A stretch of 20,516 nucleotides of DNA from positions 1-20,516 of the forward strand of contig DATBMY010000276.1 in NCBI GenBank assembly GCA_036554605.1, read 5' to 3'. The notes under the pieces are model-generated. The model was given only the letters and a program-made list of their open reading frames with translations, had not been told where the DNA came from and ran no database searches. This stretch comes from DATBMY01 sp036554605 (GTDB taxonomy: Bacteria > Acidobacteriota > Blastocatellia > UBA7656). This document shows positions 14,808 to 20,516 of this stretch, piece after piece. How positions within the stretch are numbered: the first letter of the stretch is position 1; each line of letters starts with the position of its first letter. The position numbers were made by a program, and so were the translations under genes.

Positions 14808-15826
14808 TTTTCCTCCTTTCCAAACGATGCGGTGTTATCTTCCGGAGGCTGCGCCGGATGGAGACCCCGATGTATGCTGGCGTCTGAATGCACGACCTCG
14901 CCCGTTTCCATCAACTGCTTGAACCGGGACAGGTCGCCTTTGATCAACTGTTCGGGGGCTGAGCCAAAAATCTTGGCTACGCCCGCGCCGAGCAATCCGC
15001 CCGGCGGGTTGTATTCGAGTTCTACCTGGACTTCAGTGCCGCGATTGCCCGGAGCGGGCTTGAAACGCACGGTCCCGGAGTTCTCTACTTCCGAGCCTTC
15101 CAGCGAGCGCCACGAGATCAGCTCGTTCGGGCGGTCCTCAAGGATTTCGGCATCCCATTCGACCGGTGTTCCCGCGGGCCCTTTCGCTACCCAGTGTGAT
15201 CGCCTTTCGCCGGTCACTCGCACGGATTCGAGGTTATTCATGAAGCGCGGCAGATTCTCGAAATTATGCCAGAACCGGTATAGCTCATCGGCCGGACGGT
15301 CGATGGTAACCGCCTCCACGACCGTGGCGCGGTCGCTAAGGCCACTACGCAGCTGCTCGGCGCATATCACGTCGAGCGCCGTCACTCCGGCTACGGCGCC
15401 CGTCGCCGCCCATACTCTGCCCTTGTCAGAGTCGTCCGAGGCGAGAGCCGCGCCCAGCAGCGACAGGTCCAGGGCATCGCCCGCTACCCGCGACCAGACC
15501 CAGCCCGTGGGCCGCGTTGTCGAGAGTATGCCGATGCCGCTTGTTATCTCGCGCAATCCCATCCCGCGAAGCAGAAGCGTATGATCTTCGTTGAGACCTA
15601 TGAGCTTAGAGAGCTGGCGCGGCGCAAAAACTTCAGCAAGCCCCAGGCCGATGCTGAACCATCCCAGGAAAGTTGCGAGCCCTTCTCCGCTTGAGCCCGA
15701 TGACCGCTTCCGTCCATGCCCATCTCTATATTGATATTGCAGACCGCGCGCCTGCTCGCCAGATTCTGCCGTTGGTTGTTGCGCTCGCTCAGGGGCGAGC
15801 GCCTGCTTTGTTTGCTGAATTGCCAT
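14804..15826 (-). CDS. Membrane protein with C-terminal SRPBCC (cyclase/dehydrase-like) domain
   Basis: This 340-residue protein begins with a polar, Gln-rich stretch, has four hydrophobic segments at about 50-160 (LATFLGWFSIGLGLAEVFA is the first), and ends in an SRPBCC or polyketide-cyclase-like ligand-binding fold at about 168-310 (VVEAVTIDRPADELYRFWHNFENLPRFM, then VEWDAEILEDRPNELISW). SRPBCC domains form hydrophobic cavities; no enzyme residue can be named. The start is set by AAGGAG eight bases before the ATG at 15826; the frame extends upstream to a TTG at 15967 but without such a site. Its last codons double as the ribosome site of the dehydrogenase, and ATGA overlap couples them. The partner may supply or sense a hydrophobic substrate of the dehydrogenase, which is an inference. 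Confidence 0.85.
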   Translation of the reverse strand: MAIQQTKQALAPERAQQPTAESGEQARGLQYQYRDGHGRKRSSGSSGEGLATFLGWFSIGLGLAEVFAPRQLSKLIGLNEDHTLLLRGMGLREITSGIGILSTTRPTGWVWSRVAGDALDLSLLGAALASDDSDKGRVWAATGAVAGVTALDVICAEQLRSGLSDRATVVEAVTIDRPADELYRFWHNFENLPRFMNNLESVRVTGERRSHWVAKGPAGTPVEWDAEILEDRPNELISWRSLEGSEVENSGTVRFKPAPGNRGTEVQVELEYNPPGGLLGAGVAKIFGSAPEQLIKGDLSRFKQLMETGEVVHSDASIHRGLHPAQPPEDNTASFGKEEK

Positions 15827-16124
15827 CCTCACCTCTCCTTCCGGGCCATCGCTTGTTGCCGGCCCGTTTATTACCGCCCGCGCCATCCACCCGGCGGCGC
15901 GAGCGATGTCGCCCAAGTCATGTCTTATCAAGTTTCGATAAAAACGTTGCCTGGGTTTTGTTCGCAAGGACCGTGCCCTCCGGTAGCGCCTTCCAGGCCG
16001 GGCAATGAAATAGATTGATAGCGCGAAGATAATACCGGCGGGTTATTTTAGCGATTTGATGGGGCAGTATTGTTAAAGGGTATAAACAAGATTAGTAGAG
16101 AATATCGCGCGCCGGTCTCATCGC
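15827..16124. other. Divergent intergenic region, minus-strand promoter unclear
   Basis: This stretch holds the leader of the SRPBCC-dehydrogenase operon. On the minus strand, a TATTAT in an A/T-rich patch near 16040 could be a -10 box, but no good -35 stands at the right distance. No ribosome site supports a gene here. Confidence 0.4.
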
Positions 16125-16152
16125 TTGACGATGCAACTTTGAGTGATATAGC
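16125..16152 (+). promoter_or_regulatory. Probable sigma-70-type promoter of the 175-aa secreted protein
   Basis: TTGACG (16125-16130) and TATAGC (16147-16152) are 16 bases apart. The -10 is imperfect. The distance to the TTG start is 33 bases, room for the AAAGGAGAG ribosome site. Confidence 0.5.
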
Positions 16153-16185
16153 TTGGCTATAGGTGCCAGCAAAGGAGAGTAGGTT

Positions 16186-16713
16186 TTGAAAAAAGGATTA
16201 ATCTTAACGCTTGTCTGCACAATGATAATCATGTCGACGACCGCTACATCGCAGACGCGGCGGCGCACCGCGCCAAGGCGCAGTCAGAGCGCGGCAAAAG
16301 CCGCCGCTGAAAAAACGGCGGCCGAGGTAAAGGCCGGGCGCGAGCGGGTCGCGGCGCAGATAAAGACCCTGACACATTTCCTCTACTTATATGGAGGGAT
16401 TACCAAAGGGATCGAATCGACCGAGCAGGCGACCCGCGAAAGCGCGGCGTCGGCGGTCGTTTTGGAGCAAAACGAGCGGAATAAAGTGAAGGTGAGAGAT
16501 AGCATCCGCAACGTGCGCGCCGGGCTCGACAAGCTCGAAGCCGATTTTCGATTCAGCCCCGCGCTGAGAAACTATTATACGCAGCTGGCCGGGGTAGCAA
16601 GCAGCGCTCAGGCGGCTGAAAACCAGGCCGCCGCTAACCGCTTTGACGAAGCCGGGAGGTCTCTGCTGAGGGTCGTCAGTCAACTGGCCGATACCCTCGC
16701 CTTGATGCGCTGA
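16186..16713 (+). CDS. Small secreted helical protein (175 aa)
   Basis: This 175-residue protein starts with TTG, supported by AAAGGAGAG seven bases upstream and by the signal peptide that starts right there (KKGLILTLVCTMIIMSTTATS). The mature part opens with a basic stretch (QTRRRTAPRRSQS), then is Ala-rich helix with coiled-coil-like periodicity (AAKAAAEKTAAEVKAGRERVAAQIKTL) and ends in further helices. It has no cysteine after the signal peptide and no catalytic motif. Probably periplasmic or cell-wall associated; the basic patch could bind an acidic polymer. The family is not recognised. It converges with the OmpA-like gene, with a long hairpin between the two. Confidence 0.8.
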   Translation: MKKGLILTLVCTMIIMSTTATSQTRRRTAPRRSQSAAKAAAEKTAAEVKAGRERVAAQIKTLTHFLYLYGGITKGIESTEQATRESAASAVVLEQNERNKVKVRDSIRNVRAGLDKLEADFRFSPALRNYYTQLAGVASSAQAAENQAAANRFDEAGRSLLRVVSQLADTLALMR

Positions 16714-16724
16714 GGCAGCAGGTT

Positions 16725-16766
16725 AGATTTATAGGGGCAGGCCACGCTGGCTGCCCCTACAAATCT
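16725..16766. repeat. Long hairpin between convergent genes, REP-like or terminator
   Basis: AGATTT, one mismatch, TAGGGGCAG, a bulged G and CC pair with GG, CTGCCCCTA and AAATCT, giving about 17 bp around loop ACGCT. It sits between two convergent stops. The core TAGGGGCAGG also occurs at 1510-1519, suggesting a dispersed repeat; it may act as a terminator on both strands. Confidence 0.65.
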
Positions 16767-16779
16767 CATCCCGCACAAC

Positions 16780-17715
16780 TCATTGCTGAGCCGACTGAGT
16801 TATTCCACGGCTGACGAGAATCTTAACCTCTACGCGGCGATTCTGGCGCCGCCCTTCAGCCGATGTATTATCCGCCACGGGCCGCATCTCACCATAACCG
16901 AAAGGCGTTATTATGCGGCGCAGCGGGATGTCATGGTTTTCCTGTAAATAACGGACCACGGCATCAGCCCGCTGCTGGCTGAGCACGCGGTTGCGCTGAA
17001 CATTACCGGTAGAATCGGCGTGACCGGTTATCTCTATGATGTAGCCCTTCGAGCTGAGCGCCTTTTGAGCAAGCTGATCCAGCTCCTGTCTAAATTCGGG
17101 CGACAGGTTTGCGCTATTGACGTTGAAATAGACGTTGGTCGTATCCTGCACGACGTAATCATCAATCGCGCTGATACGCTCGTGCGCGGCGCCAGCTTCG
17201 GCCCGGGCCATCCTCGAAACCTCGTTCAATTCGTCGACCTGCCCCGATATGCGCTGGTTCTCTCGCTCGACGGGGGCGACGCGCGACTCGACGGTTTGCG
17301 CGACTTTCAGATCGGAGGAATCGAAACGCACTTTCTCGGCCACAAGCTGTCCGTCCATATTGCCGCGCCCTTCGACCTCGACCGGCAGCCCGCGCAGCAG
17401 GCTCGTGACGTCATAGTTCTTCCCTCTGCGGAAGAAACCGCCCTTCGATTTGACGCTTGTCTGATCGGTCAAACGCACAATCGTTTCCACATCCTGCTCG
17501 TCGCGAATGCTGAAGGTTTCAGCGTCGCGGCGCACTATCCTGCCCTTGAGCTTTGCCTTTTGACCGCTGCCGACCGCGCGAATCCCCGGCCTGTAGCCCG
17601 TATCTTGTGCCTGCGTGTCCTGCCTCTCTACCTGCCCGAACGAGACTGGAGCGCTCGCCAGCAGCGCGAGCAAGACTGTAGCTATCGTTAAAGATATTGC
17701 TGATCTCTGTTTCAT
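16780..17715 (-). CDS. OmpA-family outer-membrane protein with DUF5666-like domain
   Basis: This 311-residue exported protein starts with a signal peptide (KQRSAISLTIATVLLALLAS, cleavage after SFG near 27). Residues 50-131 (KLKGRIVRRDAETFSIRDEQ through LVAEKVRF) look like the beta-barrel DUF5666 domain. Residues 135-185 form a helical linker. From 193 the OmpA C-terminal domain binds peptidoglycan: NVYFNVNSANLSPE, then TGHADSTG with Asp234 and LSQQRADAVVRYL with Arg249, the two residues that hold diaminopimelate in the family. It should anchor the outer membrane to the wall, without a membrane barrel of its own. AAGGAGGGA before the ATG at 17715 fixes the start; the frame runs open upstream but has no signal peptide or ribosome site there. 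Confidence 0.9.
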   Translation of the reverse strand: MKQRSAISLTIATVLLALLASAPVSFGQVERQDTQAQDTGYRPGIRAVGSGQKAKLKGRIVRRDAETFSIRDEQDVETIVRLTDQTSVKSKGGFFRRGKNYDVTSLLRGLPVEVEGRGNMDGQLVAEKVRFDSSDLKVAQTVESRVAPVERENQRISGQVDELNEVSRMARAEAGAAHERISAIDDYVVQDTTNVYFNVNSANLSPEFRQELDQLAQKALSSKGYIIEITGHADSTGNVQRNRVLSQQRADAVVRYLQENHDIPLRRIITPFGYGEMRPVADNTSAEGRRQNRRVEVKILVSRGITQSAQQ

Positions 17716-17728
17716 TAAATCCCTCCTT

Positions 17729-17742
17729 GAATGCGAGCATTC
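17729..17742. promoter_or_regulatory. Operator-like dyad next to the OmpA-like ribosome site
   Basis: GAATGC-GA-GCATTC is a perfect 14-base dyad touching the ribosome site of the minus-strand OmpA-like gene. A two-base centre is too tight for a full RNA hairpin, so a DNA-binding site is more likely. Confidence 0.35.
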
Positions 17743-18070
17743 GCCAGGAGCAATCCGTCCTGTCAGGTCTCGCATTTCGTGAACTACCTCATCCTTAGAA
17801 AGAATCTTGGAATTAAGTTTGATCGACCGGCGTCCATGCTCAATCGATTGGGGCTCCCGCATTGAAATCCAATCCGGGCGTGAGGAAGGGATCCCGACTG
17901 AATTAGTCCGACACTCTTTCGGCCTTTCGCAGTGCCAGCCTCAAGCGTGCACACCTGAATTGTAAACCAATTTCGACCGGCTGCGCCATAGGGGTGAAAG
18001 GCTTTAAAATCTGGCCGGGCCCGCTCACCCGGCTTTGCCAAAACGTCGTCTTGACAAGCGACACCCGGAC
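17743..18070. other. Intergenic region with a weak hairpin; no gene seen
   Basis: This lies between the surface-protein stop and the OmpA-like gene, both on the minus strand. GCCGGG-cccgctca-CCCGGC at 18014-18033 is followed on the minus strand by CAGATTTTA and may be a weak terminator for the surface-protein gene. TGGCACTGCGAAAGGCC near 17936 has a sigma-54-like -24 half without a -12. No frame looks coding. Confidence 0.4.
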
Positions 18071-20516
18071 TTATCCACCGGGACAGGTGGCGAATGCCTG
18101 TGTGTCTAACACTGGCGAGCCGGGGTTGCGACTCCTGATCAGCCTTATGACGTTTGTCCTCCCGGGGTTGGCCGGGTCGCAGGGCAGTAGCAATCTATTT
18201 CCCTTCTTCGCAAACAACTCGTCGACATCTATGAACTTCGTCTTCTTGGCAAAGAGCCCGTTGATCTCAATCATATCTCCCTTCTGAAACCCGATGCCGT
18301 TGACCGTCACATGCTTGCCCTGAACGGATATGCCCGTGATCATAGGGCAATCCACCTGCGTGCTCGCCATATCAATATCGTTGGCGCTATTGTTATCGCC
18401 TCTCGCCCTAACGGAGCCATTGTTAGCGATATTCCGCGGGCAATCCCTGCTTAGCCTCGCCTTAATAGTAACCGTTGCGGAAGCGCCCGGATCGATCCTG
18501 CCCAGGAAGCTGCTCACGTTGAAGAACGAGCCCCCGGGTCCAGAGATATCTTTCGCCTCTAAGGCGCCTTGTGATGACGCGACTTCGATCTCTTTAATGC
18601 AAGGGGATAGATTGTCTCTGGCCATGGCTCCGATGGCTGCCGCCGTGCCGACGTTGCGTACGGTGAGCGTGTATGTTATTTCCTGATCGCATAAGGCCGT
18701 TTCAGGTCCGCTCTTCATCAGTTCGAGGTCGGGCTCCCCGGCGCCCATAACCTGCACGCCCTGCGAGAACCTCGTTGTGCTGTTCGTCGTCAGGTCGGTT
18801 GCCAGCGCGCTGACGAAAGAGCCGCCTGCAAGCGGCGTTGGTATGCGCGGGTTGAAGGTAACCGCGCCTGTATTGCCGGTCGTCAGCGTGATGCCGCCAA
18901 GCGGTAGCCCCTGACCTTTACCCGATGAGTGCAGCCGCGTGCTCCAATAAAACTGGACCAGGAATGGACGATTGGGCGGCCCATCTAGTCTGCCTTCTAC
19001 GGCTGTGTCGGTGGCCGAAGCGGCGGCGCTGTTTAGCGATGTGCTGGCAACCCCGGGAGTGACGACCGGCTCGGCGTCGTTGTTGAAATACTGATTGAAG
19101 ATAAGAGCATTGTTTAAGGCGCCGGTAAAAGCGACGATGCCGAAGCCGTTATTGCCAATCAGATTGCTGGCAGGCGCATCGGTGCCACCTATCAGATTAT
19201 TCGACGAATTGCCCGCCAGCCCAATGCCTGCGCCCAGATTGCCTATGTTACTACCGAGCGGGCCTTTGCCGATCCAGTTGCCCTGTACCGAGCTATTGTT
19301 TGAGTTGATGATCGACATTCCGTCGCCATTGCCGCCGATGATGTTGCCCGCTCCCGGCCCTATCCCTCCTACCAGCACATTCGAAGAGTTTGAAACGCGA
19401 AGGCCCTCCCCCATATTGCCAGTCTCATCGCCGCTATTAGGCACGCCGTCAGGGTCGGTAGTTGTGCCGTCCGCAACAGTGCCGATGCTGTTGCTTTGAA
19501 CGACCGTTTTTCCGGTGTTCACATCGATTATGCTGATGCCGTTGCCGGCGAAGCGCTGGATCGCCAGCCCTTTCACGATGCTGTTTCCAGCTTTGATGTT
19601 AAATCCGTCCGCGCCTGCTCCCGCGCCCGCCCCATTCAAAATAATAAGGGGAGTGCCCCTATAGCCCGGCTGCGTAGTGCCGTCTATGACCAGCCCGTCA
19701 GTGATCATCGGCAAAGGTGACAACAGGGCAATGCTCTGCATGCCGCCTCCGCCTACATCGAAACCTATCGTATCCAGACCCGGAGTATTGTTGGCGTCGA
19801 CAATAGCTTGCCTTAACGTGCCAAGGCCGCTGTCGCTGGTGTTGGTCACCCTCAGCATAGGATTCGGACCCACCCCGAAGTAGCCTGAAACATTGACAAC
19901 GTAGTTTGTCTGCGCGCTCGTATAAATCTTGAATGCGCCATCGCTGCCCAGGCCGGTGATAAAGCCATTCGAACCAGTCCGGTTGGCTGAATAGCTCAAG
20001 TTCGTAGCCAGAGGGCGCGACGCGTTGCTTGGATAAAGACTGATGAAGCCCGATGCGGAAGGATTTGCGACTGTCGAGTTGCCGACTATCGCTTGCGCCG
20101 AAGCTGGAATGTTCGATACGCCGCAGGTCACGCGCGCCGGCTGAATACGAGTCGTGTCGCCCGCGAGCGGCGCTCCCGTGTTAAAGCAGGCCGCCTGGCC
20201 CGAACGTGTATCAAGCAGATTTGCAGGGTTCGGCAAAGGAGTAAATAGCAGACCTGCTCCGTTAGCGTCGACAGGTTCAGGGCTGAAGTAACCGTTTACA
20301 TCAAGAGCGAAGTGCGTTGGCGAGCTTGCCGAGATGATGATCGCGCCGTTACTGCTCGACGGGACTATGGCGAAATTCGAAGTCGCCTGGCCGGCAATGC
20401 CGCTCAAGATCGGCGCACTCGGTTGAGGCTGGCCGCTCGGCCATAACGTGACGGAGCTTGCGTCTGCGATAGGCAACACCGTCACGTTAAACGCATAGGC
20501 CCGAGCCGAGGCCGGA
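18071..20516 (-). CDS. Large mosaic surface protein, N-terminal end off the window
   Basis: The minus-strand frame is open from the window edge to TAA at 18071, giving 814 visible residues. Two copies of a module of roughly 130 residues ending in GYF come first (THFALDVNGYF, then NYVVNVSGYF, the second opened by LLDTRSG); such modules are common in secreted bacterial proteins. From about 220 (LRVTNTSDSGLGTLRQAI) to 480 a right-handed beta-helix follows, with repeats such as NIIGGNGDGMSI and NLIGNNGFGIV. Residues 590-720 match a DUF11-type surface repeat (DLELMKSGPETALCDQEITY). The last 90 resemble an IPT/TIG fold (ITGISVQGKHVTVNGIGF). No sorting signal is obvious at the C terminus. Likely an adhesin or structural surface protein; a beta-helix polysaccharide lyase is less likely. 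Confidence 0.88.
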   Translation of the reverse strand, partial: PASARAYAFNVTVLPIADASSVTLWPSGQPQPSAPILSGIAGQATSNFAIVPSSSNGAIIISASSPTHFALDVNGYFSPEPVDANGAGLLFTPLPNPANLLDTRSGQAACFNTGAPLAGDTTRIQPARVTCGVSNIPASAQAIVGNSTVANPSASGFISLYPSNASRPLATNLSYSANRTGSNGFITGLGSDGAFKIYTSAQTNYVVNVSGYFGVGPNPMLRVTNTSDSGLGTLRQAIVDANNTPGLDTIGFDVGGGGMQSIALLSPLPMITDGLVIDGTTQPGYRGTPLIILNGAGAGAGADGFNIKAGNSIVKGLAIQRFAGNGISIIDVNTGKTVVQSNSIGTVADGTTTDPDGVPNSGDETGNMGEGLRVSNSSNVLVGGIGPGAGNIIGGNGDGMSIINSNNSSVQGNWIGKGPLGSNIGNLGAGIGLAGNSSNNLIGGTDAPASNLIGNNGFGIVAFTGALNNALIFNQYFNNDAEPVVTPGVASTSLNSAAASATDTAVEGRLDGPPNRPFLVQFYWSTRLHSSGKGQGLPLGGITLTTGNTGAVTFNPRIPTPLAGGSFVSALATDLTTNSTTRFSQGVQVMGAGEPDLELMKSGPETALCDQEITYTLTVRNVGTAAAIGAMARDNLSPCIKEIEVASSQGALEAKDISGPGGSFFNVSSFLGRIDPGASATVTIKARLSRDCPRNIANNGSVRARGDNNSANDIDMASTQVDCPMITGISVQGKHVTVNGIGFQKGDMIEINGLFAKKTKFIDVDELFAKKGNRLLLPCDPANPGRTNVIRLIRSRNPGSPVLDTQAFATCPGG

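Noticed and set aside
14832..15584. 250-codon plus-strand frame opposite the SRPBCC gene
   Set aside because: Antisense to a supported gene; the product is Ser-, Arg- and Pro-rich and low in complexity, and no ribosome site precedes it.
15827..15967. Longer N terminus for the SRPBCC protein from TTG 15967
   Set aside because: No Shine-Dalgarno sequence precedes the TTG, while the ATG at 15826 has AAGGAG at ideal spacing; the added residues include no signal or domain.
17020..17691. 223-codon plus-strand frame opposite the OmpA-like gene
   Set aside because: Shadow of a gene whose signal peptide and peptidoglycan-binding residues are all in the minus frame.
17926..17944. TGGCACTGCGAAAGGCC on the minus strand as a sigma-54 site for the OmpA-like gene
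   Set aside because: The -12 half reads AAGGC instead of TTGC, and the site is more than 200 bases from the start codon.
17784..18041. 85-codon minus-strand frame upstream of the OmpA-like gene
   Set aside because: No ribosome site, mixed composition and no recognisable fold; it lies across the hairpin and promoter region.

Overview
The window looks like part of a soil or sediment bacterial chromosome. The best guess is Acidobacteriota, perhaps class Blastocatellia. The reasons are high GC with frequent ATA isoleucine codons, canonical Shine-Dalgarno sites, large secreted proteins of LDTR/GYF-module and beta-helix type, and an SRPBCC-plus-zinc-dehydrogenase pair of a kind I associate with that group. 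The assignment is an inference. I see no tRNA, rRNA, CRISPR array, insertion sequence or phage gene.

Layout: 1-1421 (minus) is the N-terminal part of a secreted beta-rich protein whose end lies off the left edge. A small unknown protein (1732-2001) and its terminator follow. Positions 2159-6317 form a catabolic block. A CoA-transferase faces, across a shared 19-bp terminator hairpin, a minus-strand operon for a 2-oxoacid:ferredoxin oxidoreductase of the VorB type (ferredoxin subunit, alpha, then a fused beta-gamma subunit). The oxidoreductase would make acyl-CoA and reduced ferredoxin from branched-chain 2-oxoacids, and the CoA-transferase could exchange the CoA.

Positions 6700-8921 hold a tightly overlapping pair: a homologue of archaeal cyclic 2,3-diphosphoglycerate synthetase and a DDAH/amidinotransferase-type hydrolase. 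Next come a 17-codon leader-like ORF and a 96-residue unknown protein whose start codon lies inside a 14-bp hairpin. Then there is a secreted S33-type alpha/beta hydrolase with a good sigma-70-type promoter.

Positions 11196-12792 encode a methyltransferase closely resembling the Kam/NpmA family (16S rRNA m1A1408, aminoglycoside resistance), a coupled Mpo1-like/DUF962 membrane protein and a possible acetyltransferase. The Kam-like gene shows signs of a +1 frameshift close to its N terminus.

Positions 12857-18070 carry envelope and stress-type genes: a small secreted helical protein behind an exact-core sigma-54 promoter with a dyad at enhancer distance, a zinc dehydrogenase with a membrane-SRPBCC partner, a second small secreted helical protein and an OmpA-like protein with a DUF5666-like domain. 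Positions 18071-20516 (minus) are the C-terminal part of a large mosaic surface protein whose N terminus lies off the right edge.

The items most worth a second look are the Kam-like methyltransferase and its possible frameshift, the cDPG-synthetase/DDAH gene pair, the leader ORF with start-codon hairpin, and the sigma-54 promoter with its upstream dyad.
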